DNA from: Solirubrobacteraceae bacterium
GTDB lineage: Bacteria; Actinomycetota; Thermoleophilia; Solirubrobacterales; Solirubrobacteraceae
Direction of reading: 5' to 3'
Assembly: GCA_017882455.1 (NCBI GenBank)
Contig: JADGPL010000028.1
Coordinates: forward strand, 1-38,074
DNA length: 38,074 nucleotides
The notes under the pieces were generated by a model. That model worked only from the letters and a program-made list of their open reading frames with translations. It made no database searches and was not told where the DNA came from. The position numbers were made by a program, and so were the translations under genes. Shown in pieces: positions 7,801 through 15,226 of this stretch (position 1 is the stretch's first letter; every line of letters starts with the position of its first letter).

Positions 7801-8217
7801 TCAATGAGGCAGTAGTTCGATGGCGTCAGTGTGCTTGGGGCGGATTGTGGTGAAGTGGCGGTGGTCGGGCGTTGCGAGCTTCTGCTCGTTCAGCCGCTCC
7901 ACGATTGCGACGACTGCGGCATCGACGAATCCGGGCTTCAAGTCGGCGTAGCGGGTAAGCAACTCGCGTATACGCACGTAGTCAGCCCGGATCAGGTCCA
8001 CGATCGTCACATCATCGGCCTCGACATCGGCGAGGAACGACGAGAACGGCTGCAGCCCGAGCCTGCTGCTGGCGAGCCACTCCAGCTCGACCACGACGGG
8101 GGCTGGTACAAGCAGGCGCTCAGACGAGTTGGAGAGCAGTTGCCTGCAGGTTTCGTGGTCGGTGTCGGCCCGGTCCATCGCGGCGTAGAGCGGAGCGGTG
8201 TCGCAAATCAACGCCAC
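7801..8217 (-). CDS. PIN-domain ribonuclease toxin (VapC-like)
   Basis: A 138-residue PIN-domain protein. The likely acidic catalytic quartet is D6 (in LICDTAPL), E44 (in VELEWL), D99 (in GFVDAAVVAI) and D118 (in TPDHRHF), which would bind Mg2+ for single-strand RNA cleavage. The GTG start at 8217 lies within the 3' end of the upstream winged-helix gene (10-base overlap), the coupling expected of a toxin behind its antitoxin. It belongs to the VapC-like superfamily; the RNA target is unknown. The partner is not a typical VapB or Phd protein, which makes the module unusual. Confidence 0.8.
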   Translation of the reverse strand: MALICDTAPLYAAMDRADTDHETCRQLLSNSSERLLVPAPVVVELEWLASSRLGLQPFSSFLADVEADDVTIVDLIRADYVRIRELLTRYADLKPGFVDAAVVAIVERLNEQKLATPDHRHFTTIRPKHTDAIELLPH

Positions 8218-8651
8218 GAGCGTGGCTCGTAGCTGATCTCGCCTGCCTGTCGTCCCGTGTCGGCTGGATGCTCCGTCGACGCACCGGCGCCGATGAAGCT
8301 GAGCCTGTTCCGCGTCTGCGTGGTTCCATTGCGCCGCCACGCTTCGACCGCTCTGGCGACACCTTCACGATCCGGCATCCGATAGTAGGCACGCCGGCCG
8401 CCCCTGGTCGAGGCTCCGGACTTCTCCAGTAGCCCATGACTGGCAAGGATCCGTAGGTTCGGAAACCAACCGGGTCCTCCGTGTGCGCGTACCTCGTCAA
8501 GCACCCAGGCGCCAGCGAACTCGCCGCCATGCGGCTCTGACCTCTCAGCTACAGCCACTGCTGCCTCAAGCACGGGCATCCACTCGGGATGCTCGACGGC
8601 GAGACGTCGCACTGCCTCATCTGATGGAGCGAGCAAAGTGATCTTATTCAT
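8208..8651 (-). CDS. Winged-helix protein, probable antitoxin of the PIN gene
   Basis: A 147-residue protein with an N-terminal helical region (residues 1-45) and a central winged-helix-like segment in which WFPNLRILASHGLLEKSG leads to a basic hairpin GRRAYYRMPDREGV. It has an unstructured C-terminal tail of about 40 residues rich in Thr, Gly and Arg. It overlaps the PIN gene by 10 bases and precedes it, so I infer a DNA-binding antitoxin with a toxin-wrapping tail. TAGGAT (8662-8667 on this strand) lies 10 bases before the ATG at 8651, giving a near-leaderless start; an ATG at 8663 is inside that hexamer and so less likely. The role is an inference from context. Confidence 0.65.
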   Translation of the reverse strand: MNKITLLAPSDEAVRRLAVEHPEWMPVLEAAVAVAERSEPHGGEFAGAWVLDEVRAHGGPGWFPNLRILASHGLLEKSGASTRGGRRAYYRMPDREGVARAVEAWRRNGTTQTRNRLSFIGAGASTEHPADTGRQAGEISYEPRSWR

Positions 8652-8688
8652 CAAGCTGAGCATCCTATAAATGGCCGCTGGCCCGATC

Positions 8689-9360
8689 CTAGGGCGCCGC
8701 GGGCACGACCACCAGCGGCGCCTCGCTCTCGGGCAGCTCAGCGGTCTCGAAATGTGTCGAGGGCGGGCGCTCGACGCCTGCAAAGCTCTCCAGGAAGGCA
8801 TCGGCCGTCTCCAGGAAGCTGATGCGCGGGGTGCGGTAGTGCATCGGCACCACCCAGCGCGGCTGCAGGCGCCCGACGACCGCAGCGGCCTGGGCCGCGT
8901 CGATCGTCGGGCCGCCGCCCACCGGGACGATCAGCAGATCGACGCCGCCGATCGCCTCGGCCTGCTCCTCGCGCAAAGCGCTCTGCCCGAGGTCGCCCAT
9001 GTGGCACACCCGCAGTCCCTCCAGCTCGAACACAAAGATCGTGTTGGGGCCGCGGGCGGTGCCCGCCCGATCGTCGTGCTCGGAGGCGATCGCGATCACC
9101 TCGCCGAGCGGCGAGTCCAGCCGCCCGGCGGTCGAGCGGATGATCGCCGGCTCGCCCGCGATCGCCTCCACGCCGTTGTGGTCGGGGTGCTCGTGGGTCA
9201 CCAGCAGCAGCTGCGCCTCCACGCCCGAGATCAGGGGATAGTCGAACTGCATCCCCCGGGCGCGGGCGAGCCCCGACATGTCCGCGAACGGGTCGATCAC
9301 CACAGCTGCCTCTCCCGTGCTCAGGTGAAACGCAGACTGGCCGAACCACTCAACGCGCAT
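8689..9360 (-). CDS. Metallo-beta-lactamase-fold hydrolase (UPF0173-like)
   Basis: A 223-residue MBL-fold protein. The metal motif H56-E57-H58-P59-D60-H61 is intact, followed by the later Asp in CHMGDLGQ and the His in PMHYRTP, enough for a dinuclear Zn site. The size and the MRVEWFGQSAF start fit the UPF0173/YtkL-type group of cytoplasmic MBL hydrolases with unknown substrates. Its start lies inside the end of the MFS exporter gene (11-base overlap), so the two are cotranscribed. Context suggests a link to detoxification, but nothing in the sequence shows the substrate. Confidence 0.85.
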   Translation of the reverse strand: MRVEWFGQSAFHLSTGEAAVVIDPFADMSGLARARGMQFDYPLISGVEAQLLLVTHEHPDHNGVEAIAGEPAIIRSTAGRLDSPLGEVIAIASEHDDRAGTARGPNTIFVFELEGLRVCHMGDLGQSALREEQAEAIGGVDLLIVPVGGGPTIDAAQAAAVVGRLQPRWVVPMHYRTPRISFLETADAFLESFAGVERPPSTHFETAELPESEAPLVVVPAAP

Positions 9361-11068
9361 GCTGCTCCTCTGTGTGTTCGTATTTGGCGCCGCGCATCAG
9401 CGAGGCGGCGGCCGCGATCAGGCAGGCCACGATCGCGAATCCGAACGCCTCGTGCAGGCCCGTGGAGAACGGGCCCGAGATCAGGTGCGGGAAGAAGGAG
9501 CGGCCGGTGAGCGCCGCGTGATTGGCGGGCGAGAGCGAGGAGAGCACGTGCCCGCCCACCAGGTGCTGGACCGGGTTGTAGCCCAGGAAGGCCGCGAACA
9601 GGATCGAGACGGGCGGGATCGCGGAGACCTTGTGCGCGGTCGCGGCAGAGACGCCGTGGGCCTGCAGCCCGCTCGCCAGCGCATGCGGCAGGTTCGAGGA
9701 GAGGCCGAGGATCATCAGCGTGAAGAAGATCCCCACCGAGAGCACCTGGGCGGAGTTCTGGAAGGTCTGGTTCATGCCCCCGCCCGCCCCGCGGTCCTCC
9801 GGCGGCAGGCTGTTCATCACGGCCGCCCGGTTGGGCGAGGCGAACAGGCCCATCGAGATGCCCATCAGCAGCAGGACCCCCGCGAACATGGGGAGCGGGA
9901 AGTCGATCGGCAGCAGGCTCAGCAGCACGAAGCTGAGCGCCGAGCCGAGCATCCCGCCGGTGGCGAACGGCCGCGCGCCGAAGCGGTCCGAGAGGTAGCC
10001 CGAGGTCGGCCCCGCGATCAGCATGCCGAGCGTCAGCGGGAGCATGTAGATGCCCGCCCGCAGCGGCGTGTCGGCATAGTCCACGCCGTGCTGGGGCAGC
10101 CAGATCCCCTGCAGCCAGATGATCAGCATGAACATCAGCCCGCCGCGGGCGATCGCCGAGAGGAACGTCGAGAGCGTTCCGAACGTGAACGCGCGGATGC
10201 GGAACAGCGGCAGGCGGAACATCGGGTTCGCCACGCGGCCCTCGATCACCGCGAAGGCGATCAGGTTCGCCACGCCGACGGCCAGCAGCGCGATCACGCG
10301 CGGGCTCCCCCAGCCGGTGGAGCTCGCGCCGTAGGGACGGATCCCGTAGGTGACCGAGACCATGATCAGGATCAGCCCGAGCGCGAAGGTGACGTTGCCC
10401 CACCAGTCGACCGGAGCGCGGTGGGGCTTTGAGCGCTCCTCGAGCTTCAGGTAGGCCCACACGGTGCCGAACAGCCCCACCGGGACCGAGATCAGGAAGA
10501 CCAGGCGCCAGTCGATCGGGGCGAGCACGCCGCCGAGCACGAGCCCCACGAACATGCCGCTGACGCCCACGATGTTGTTGATCCCGAGCGCCATCCCACG
10601 CTGGCCGGCGGGGAAGGCGTCGGTGATGATCGCCGCGGAGTTGGCCAGCAGGAAGGCCGCGCCGATGCCCTGCACCACGCGGAAGACGATCAGGTAGAGG
10701 GCGCCGGACTGCCCGGTCATCCAGTCGATCGTCAGCAGCAGCGAGGCGACCGTGTAGATGACGAAGCCGAGGTTGTACATGCGCACGCGCCCGTACATGT
10801 CCCCGAGGCGCCCCAGGCTCACGATCAGAACGCTCGAGACCACCAGGAAGCCGAGGATCATCCACAGCAGGTAGAAGCTGTTGGCCGGCGTCAGCGGGTC
10901 GAGGTGGATGCCGCGGAAGATCGCCGGCATCGCGATCAGCGTGATCGAGGCGTCGAGCGTCGCCAGCAGCACCCCCAGCGTCGTGTTCGACAGCGCGACC
11001 CACTTGTAGCGGTCCGGTGCAGGGGCGCCGGCCATGCTCTGCGCCCGGGTCCTCACATCGATCGCCAT
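9350..11068 (-). CDS. MFS drug exporter, DHA2 (14-helix) type
   Basis: A 572-residue major facilitator protein with about 14 hydrophobic segments, typical of DHA2 proton-antiport multidrug exporters such as EmrB or QacA. Visible motifs are motif A-like GRLGDMYGRVR in the loop after helix 2, RVVQGIGAAFL (motif B) and a motif C-like LGGVLAPIDWR near residue 170-180. It is divergent from a MarR regulator 63 bases away, and the palindrome at 11079-11097 overlaps its probable -10 (TACATT at 11077-11082 on this strand), so repression by MarR and induction by an exported compound are likely. It overlaps the downstream MBL gene. The substrate is unknown. Confidence 0.92.
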   Translation of the reverse strand: MAIDVRTRAQSMAGAPAPDRYKWVALSNTTLGVLLATLDASITLIAMPAIFRGIHLDPLTPANSFYLLWMILGFLVVSSVLIVSLGRLGDMYGRVRMYNLGFVIYTVASLLLTIDWMTGQSGALYLIVFRVVQGIGAAFLLANSAAIITDAFPAGQRGMALGINNIVGVSGMFVGLVLGGVLAPIDWRLVFLISVPVGLFGTVWAYLKLEERSKPHRAPVDWWGNVTFALGLILIMVSVTYGIRPYGASSTGWGSPRVIALLAVGVANLIAFAVIEGRVANPMFRLPLFRIRAFTFGTLSTFLSAIARGGLMFMLIIWLQGIWLPQHGVDYADTPLRAGIYMLPLTLGMLIAGPTSGYLSDRFGARPFATGGMLGSALSFVLLSLLPIDFPLPMFAGVLLLMGISMGLFASPNRAAVMNSLPPEDRGAGGGMNQTFQNSAQVLSVGIFFTLMILGLSSNLPHALASGLQAHGVSAATAHKVSAIPPVSILFAAFLGYNPVQHLVGGHVLSSLSPANHAALTGRSFFPHLISGPFSTGLHEAFGFAIVACLIAAAASLMRGAKYEHTEEQHAR

Positions 11069-11078
11069 CCATTAAAAA

Positions 11079-11097
11079 TGTACAGGAAACCTGCACA
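11079..11097. promoter_or_regulatory. Candidate MarR operator between the divergent MFS and marR genes
   Basis: TGTACAGG-AAA-CCTGCACA is an inverted repeat with 8-base arms and one mismatch. It covers the -10 region of the exporter promoter and the -35 region of the marR promoter (whose TATAGT is at 11120-11125). The size and placement are those expected for a MarR dimer repressing both genes. Confidence 0.6.
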
Positions 11098-11131
11098 GTT
11101 TCCCTGCCCTTCCCCCGGTTATAGTCTGGCC

Positions 11132-11557
11132 GTGGCGAGCACCGTCGACACCGCCCACCTCGCGAGCGAGCTGCGCATGGTGCTCGGGCACCTGATGCGC
11201 AGGCTGCGCGCCGAGCACAAGTTCTCGCTCTCCCAGGGCGCCGTGCTGGGGCGCCTGGACCGCCAGGGCACGATGTCGATCGGCGATCTCGCCGTGGCCG
11301 AGCGCGTGCGCCCTCAGTCGATGGCCCAGACGATCGGCGAGATGGAGTCCGACGGGCTGATCGAGCGCCGGCCCGACCCCGCCGACGGGCGGCGAATGCT
11401 CGTCGAGCTGACCGCCCACGGCCGTCGCGTGCTCGAGGAGGATCGCCGCAACCGCGAGGGCTGGCTCGCCCGCGCCATCGCCGAGCAGCTCTCTCCCGAT
11501 GAGCAGCGCGTGCTGAACGAGGCGCTCGCCGTGCTGCGACATCTGTCGGAGAGCTGA
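11132..11557 (+). CDS. MarR-family transcriptional regulator
   Basis: A 141-residue MarR protein. The order is an N-terminal dimerization helix, a winged helix with SQGAVLGRLDRQGTMSIGDLAVAERVRPQSMAQTIGEMESDGLIERRPDPADGRR-type features (the D-P-A-D-G-R-R wing is a MarR hallmark) and a C-terminal helix. The GTG at 11132 is chosen since TATAGT (11120-11125) ends 6 bases before it, making a leaderless message. It is divergent from the MFS exporter with a palindrome between them; it probably represses both and responds to a small phenolic or drug-like ligand, as is common in the family. Confidence 0.9.
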   Translation: MASTVDTAHLASELRMVLGHLMRRLRAEHKFSLSQGAVLGRLDRQGTMSIGDLAVAERVRPQSMAQTIGEMESDGLIERRPDPADGRRMLVELTAHGRRVLEEDRRNREGWLARAIAEQLSPDEQRVLNEALAVLRHLSES

Positions 11558-11561
11558 CCCG

Positions 11562-11774
11562 TCAGGAGTTGTCCACCTTGCTGCCGCTCGGCGCCAGCAC
11601 GTACCAGCTCGCGCCGAAGGCCTTTGCGCCCTGTCCGTACGCGTCCCCGTTGTCCTTGTCCTTGACGAAGAAGTACAGCGGGTGGCCCTTGTAGGTCACC
11701 TGCTTGGTGCCATCTGTGCGCGTGATCGTGCCGAGGTCAGGCGCGATCGCACCCGCCCGGGCCAGCGGCTCCGT
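11562..11774 (-). pseudogene. Remnant of a secreted-repeat (Lipoprotein_15) protein
   Basis: A 70-codon frame with no start codon at its head, closed upstream by TAG at 11775-11777. The translation has a clear family pattern: LGTITRTDGTKQVTYKGHPLY, then FFVKDKDNGDAYGQG, AKAFGASWYVLAPSG. This is one repeat unit of the COG4315/Lipoprotein_15 secreted proteins, which normally have a signal peptide and at least one more repeat. The amino-terminal half is missing, and the remnant abuts the stop of the CDF gene by a few bases, suggesting a deletion joined the two. Confidence 0.7.
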
Positions 11775-11779
11775 CTAGC

Positions 11780-13159
11780 TCAAGGCTCGGTGTGGACGAT
11801 CACGTCGGCGAGGTCTGGGATCCGCCTGCGCAGCTCCTCCTCGAGCTCACCGGCGAGCTCGTGGGCGCCCTTCAGAGACTCGCCGGCGCCCACGTCGAGC
11901 GTGAGGAACAGCACGCGTCCCCCTTCGGTGGAGAGCAGCTTGACGAACAGCGGATCGGCGCCGGTGCGCCCGCGCACGAGTCGCCCGATCTCATGTGTGG
12001 CCTGGGCGTCGGCGCCCTCGTCGGAGCGTTGGGCGCTGAGTGGGAGCTCGAGCGGCTCCAGGTGGGTCTGCACGTCGATCACGCCCGGGCGCTCGCGGAT
12101 CGCCCGCTCGATGCGCTCGGCGACCTCGTGGGCCTCGCGCAGGGCCAGGTCGGCCGGGAACTTGAGGTGCAGCGAGACGCTCGCCGCGCCCCCCTGCTCG
12201 AAGATCGTGATGTCGTGGGCCTCCTTGACGAGGGGTTCGGCCAGCGCGATCGCGAGCACCCGGTCGCGCAGGTCGAGGCCGCGGCGGCGGGGCTCGACGT
12301 GGACGACCACGTCGCTGCCCGGAAGGGCCGCCTCGACGGCGTCCTCGATCTGGTCGGCGGCGCCGTGGCCCTCGACCACGGCCTGCCCTGGCGGCACGCT
12401 GACGACGACATCCGCGAAGTAGCGCCCGGCGGACTCGCGCAGTCGCAGCCGGCTGAGCTCGATGTCGGCGCCGAGCCCTGCGATCGCCCGCTCGGCCGCC
12501 GCTCGCGCCTGCGCGGGGGCGCGGTCCATCAGGACGTTTGCGTTCTCGGTGATCAGCCTGACGGCGGCCCCGAGGATGATCGCCGCGACCACCAGCGCGG
12601 CCACGGAGTCGCCCTGGTGGAAGCCCGCGTGAACGCTCAGCAGTCCCGCGAGCACAGCCATCGAGCCGGCCATGTCGGCGGCGAAGTGGAAGGCGTTTGA
12701 GCGCAGCGCCGGGCTTCCGTAGCGGCGGGCCGCCGCGAGCGAGACCCTCGTGCGGCTCAGGTCGAGGATCACCGCGAGCGCGATCACGGCGAACTGATAC
12801 CAGCGGATGTCGGGTGCCCTGCCGCCGGAGAGGAGGTGCCTGACGGCTTCCACGCTCACCAGCAGCCCGCCGCCGAACAGGATCGCGGCCTCTCCGAGCG
12901 CGCCGAGGTTCTCGGCGCGGCGGTGGCCGTATGGGTGTCCGCGGTCGGCCGGACGTCCCCCCAGCCTCACGGCGAAGAAGGTCAGCACGGCGGCGATCAC
13001 ATCGCCGCTCGACTCGATCCCGGCGGATACGAGGCCGAGGCTGCCCGTTGCCAGTCCCACGCCGAGCTTGATCGCCACGAGCACCCCGGCTACGGCGATC
13101 GACACCAGCGTCGTGCGCTGCTGGCTCAGCGCATGCTCATTGCCCACGGCCCGCGTCAT
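11780..13159 (-). CDS. CDF metal transporter with three C-terminal domains
   Basis: A 459-residue cation diffusion facilitator. The membrane part covers about residues 15-212 with six helices. The transport-site motifs read E49xxxD53 in helix 2 and H158xxxD162 in helix 5, where zinc CDFs have D/H-D and H-D. After it come three tandem ferredoxin-like cytoplasmic units (about 213-290, 297-370 and 385-459), each ending in a strand with a V-H-x-E-P or T-H-L-E-P signature; most CDFs have one. TAGTCT (13166-13171 on this strand) ends 6 bases before the ATG at 13159. It is divergent from a second, canonical CDF gene. It is probably a divalent metal exporter; the ion is not certain. Confidence 0.88.
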   Translation of the reverse strand: MTRAVGNEHALSQQRTTLVSIAVAGVLVAIKLGVGLATGSLGLVSAGIESSGDVIAAVLTFFAVRLGGRPADRGHPYGHRRAENLGALGEAAILFGGGLLVSVEAVRHLLSGGRAPDIRWYQFAVIALAVILDLSRTRVSLAAARRYGSPALRSNAFHFAADMAGSMAVLAGLLSVHAGFHQGDSVAALVVAAIILGAAVRLITENANVLMDRAPAQARAAAERAIAGLGADIELSRLRLRESAGRYFADVVVSVPPGQAVVEGHGAADQIEDAVEAALPGSDVVVHVEPRRRGLDLRDRVLAIALAEPLVKEAHDITIFEQGGAASVSLHLKFPADLALREAHEVAERIERAIRERPGVIDVQTHLEPLELPLSAQRSDEGADAQATHEIGRLVRGRTGADPLFVKLLSTEGGRVLFLTLDVGAGESLKGAHELAGELEEELRRRIPDLADVIVHTEP

Positions 13160-13230
13160 CGCTGGAGACTAGAGCCGTCGCCCCGCCCCCGTGATCGCCA
13201 GCCGGTCCAGTCCCGGCGTATCGTGGGCGC

Positions 13231-14223
13231 GTGGCCCACGACCATGCTGGACACACACACGGACACAGCCATGCCCTGAGCGAGGACGCCGACGGCTCCC
13301 GCCTGATGCTCGTGCTCGTCCTGATCCTCGCCTTCATGGCCGTGGAGGTCGGGGTCGGGGTGATCTCCCACTCGCTGGCGCTGCTCTCAGACGCCGCCCA
13401 CATGCTCACCGACGCGGGCGCCATCGGGCTCTCGCTGATGGCCCTGAGGCTCGCCGCCCGCCCGGCCCGTGGCGCGATGACCTTCGGCCTCAAGCGGGTG
13501 GAGATCCTCTCCGCGCAGGCCAACGGCGTGACCCTGCTGATCCTGGCCGCGTTCGTCCTCTATGAGGCCGTGCGCAGGCTCTTCAACCCTCCCCACGTGC
13601 ACGGATGGCCGGTCCTGGCGGTGGCGCTGGCGGGCGTGGCCGTGAACCTGGCGGCCGCGTGGATGCTGGCCAGGGCCAACCGCCGCAGCCTCAACATCGA
13701 GGGCAGCCTCCAGCACATCCTCACCGATCTGTACGGGTTCATCGCGACCGCGGTCGCCGCGGGGGTGATCCTCGTGAGCGGCTTCCAGCGCGCCGATCCG
13801 CTGGTGTCGCTGCTGATCGCCGCGCTGATGCTGCGCTCGGGCCTCTCGCTCGTGCGGGCCTCGGGGCGCGTCTTCCTCGAGGCCGCCCCCGAGGGCCTCG
13901 ACCCCCAGGCGATCGGGCGGGCGCTCGTGTCCCAGCAGGGAGTCGTGGAGGTGCACGACCTGCACGTGTGGGAGGTCACCAGCGGCTTCCCCGCCCTCTC
14001 GGCGCACGTGCTCGTGGGCGCCGATTGCGATTGCCATCTCGCCCGCCGGCGGATGGAGGCGATGCTGCGCGAGCGCTTCGACGTGGAGCACACCACCCTC
14101 CAGGTCGATCACGCCGGCGGCGAGCGATCGGAGATCGTCCAGCTCGAGATCGCCCCGGGCGCTCCGCGCGCGGGCGGGCGGACCCCTCCCCGGACCCCTC
14201 CCCGGACCCCTCCCGGTGGCTAG
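13231..14223 (+). CDS. Zinc-type CDF exporter (CzcD-like)
   Basis: A 330-residue cation diffusion facilitator of the Zn/Co exporter type. It has a His-rich N-terminus (seven His in the first 15 residues), H57xxxD61 in helix 2 and H162xxxD166 in helix 5, the classic zinc site, and a C-terminal domain with HDLHVWEV that holds cytoplasmic metal ligands. The GTG at 13231 follows TATCGT (13219-13224) by 6 bases. The last residues are three copies of a Thr-Pro-Pro-Arg-like unit encoded by a 12-bp tandem repeat. The stop shares bases with that of the convergent SDR gene. Likely zinc efflux from the cytoplasm by proton antiport. Confidence 0.93.
   Translation: MAHDHAGHTHGHSHALSEDADGSRLMLVLVLILAFMAVEVGVGVISHSLALLSDAAHMLTDAGAIGLSLMALRLAARPARGAMTFGLKRVEILSAQANGVTLLILAAFVLYEAVRRLFNPPHVHGWPVLAVALAGVAVNLAAAWMLARANRRSLNIEGSLQHILTDLYGFIATAVAAGVILVSGFQRADPLVSLLIAALMLRSGLSLVRASGRVFLEAAPEGLDPQAIGRALVSQQGVVEVHDLHVWEVTSGFPALSAHVLVGADCDCHLARRRMEAMLRERFDVEHTTLQVDHAGGERSEIVQLEIAPGAPRAGGRTPPRTPPRTPPGG
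14181..14215 (+). repeat. 12-bp tandem repeat at the 3' end of the CDF gene
   Basis: Two exact copies of GACCCCTCCCCG followed by a third missing one C. The repeat keeps the frame and encodes repeated Thr-Pro-Pro-Arg. A change in copy number would alter only the tail, but a one-base slip in the C-runs would read past the stop. Confidence 0.85.
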
Positions 14224-14966
14224 GCGCCCTGGCCGCTCGGGCGCACGAGCACCTCGTTGACGCTCACGTTGGGCGGCTGGCCGATCGCGTAGAGGATCGC
14301 GCCGGCGATGTCCTCGGAGCTCAGGGGCGTGACGCCGGCGAAGCGCTTGGCCATCTGCTCGAGCACCTCCGGGCGGTTGTGCCCGGGCAGCTCGGTGGCG
14401 ACGGCGCCGGGCTCGATCGTGGTGACGCGCACGCCGATCGGAACGCCCTCCTGGCGCAGGGACTCCGAGAAGGCGCCGACTCCGAACTTGGTGAGGTTGT
14501 AGACGCCCGAGCCAGCCCGCGCGACCCGGCCGGCGACGGAGCTGACGTTGACGATGTGCCCGGAGCCCTGCTCGCGCATCAGCCCCAGCGCGGCATGGGT
14601 GCAGTAGAGGACGCCGAAGACGTTGGCCTCGATCATCCGCCGCCACTCCTCCGTGGGGGCGTTCTCGATCGGCCCGAGCAGCATCACGCCGGCGTTGTTG
14701 ACGAGCACGTCCAGGCGGCCAAGCTCGGCGTGCGTGCGCTCCACGAACACCCGTGCCTGGGACTCGTCGCCCACGTCGGTGGGGATCGCGATCGCGCGCC
14801 CGCCCGCGTCGGCGATCCGCTTGGCGAGGGCCTCGATGCGGTCGGCGCGCCGCGCCGCCAGCGCCACGGCGGCCCCGGCCTGGGCGCAGGCGAGCGCCGT
14901 GGCCTCGCCGATGCCGGAGGACGCGCCGGTCACTGCCACTACCTTGGAGGAGAGATCTATGGTCAT
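14220..14966 (-). CDS. Short-chain dehydrogenase/reductase
   Basis: A 248-residue classical SDR. The cofactor motif TGASSGIG (13-20), NNAG (90-93), catalytic Ser in VSS (141-143), Y156 and K160 are all present, so it should be an active NAD(P)-dependent oxidoreductase. Arg residues after the second strand (AARRADR) suggest NADP(H) preference. Substrate unknown. TAAGCT (14973-14978 on this strand) ends 6 bases before the ATG at 14966, matching the leaderless pattern. It converges with the CDF gene, and the two stops are the two strands of one CTAG. Confidence 0.92.
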   Translation of the reverse strand: MTIDLSSKVVAVTGASSGIGEATALACAQAGAAVALAARRADRIEALAKRIADAGGRAIAIPTDVGDESQARVFVERTHAELGRLDVLVNNAGVMLLGPIENAPTEEWRRMIEANVFGVLYCTHAALGLMREQGSGHIVNVSSVAGRVARAGSGVYNLTKFGVGAFSESLRQEGVPIGVRVTTIEPGAVATELPGHNRPEVLEQMAKRFAGVTPLSSEDIAGAILYAIGQPPNVSVNEVLVRPSGQGA

Positions 14967-15163
14967 TCGCCGAGCTTAGCCATCGGCGCTCACTTCCCCC
15001 GCGGGATGCGACGATAGGCTCCCGGCGCCTCGAAATCGCTCTTTTTGCCGCCTTCGGGGGTTTTAGGCTGCTCCATGGCGGGAAATCCCAATGTGATCCG
15101 CCAGGCAGGGACGCCCGTAGGAAGCGTCGAACGAGCATCGAGGAACCGCGTCCTCAAAGATAA
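14967..15163. other. Intergenic stretch upstream of the sigma factor
   Basis: About 200 bases with no convincing gene. It contains a possible 28-codon minus-strand frame starting ATG at 15076 and ending at 14990 (encoding MEQPKTPEGGKKSDFEAPG and a basic tail) that lacks both a Shine-Dalgarno sequence and the TANNNT motif. A GGCGG/CCGCC inverted pair near 15077-15103 could fold. I cannot assign a function. Confidence 0.4.
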
Positions 15164-15192
15164 TTGACAACGCAACTATCGAGGCGTATAAT
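15164..15192 (+). promoter_or_regulatory. Perfect sigma-70 consensus promoter
   Basis: TTGACA (15164-15169), a 17-base spacer and TATAAT (15187-15192). This is an exact match to the vegetative consensus and optimal spacing. Transcription should start near 15199, giving a leader of about 28 bases before the ATG at 15227 of the sigma-factor gene. It is the only promoter of this kind I see in the window. Confidence 0.9.
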
Positions 15193-15226
15193 TCCGACTC
15201 CAAGCATCGGATTAAGAAGGACGCCA

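Noticed and set aside
7466-7804. 112-residue form of the antitoxin-like gene starting at TTG 7804
   Set aside because: The extra 40 residues do not look like protein, and the TACCAT motif fits the ATG at 7684.
9321-11096. 591-codon minus-strand frame over the MFS gene
   Set aside because: Shifted frame of the real exporter gene; the translation is Arg/Pro/Ala-rich without motifs.
14990-15076. 28-codon minus-strand peptide
   Set aside because: The translation looks plausible but there is no ribosome binding site, no TANNNT motif and no known family; kept only as a note.
13387-15138. 583-codon minus-strand frame
   Set aside because: Overlaps the CDF and SDR genes, and its translation is low-complexity; both real genes have motifs and promoters.
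15164-15226. Upstream TTG start for the sigma factor
   Set aside because: The TTG is the first base of the -35 TTGACA, so it lies before the transcription start.
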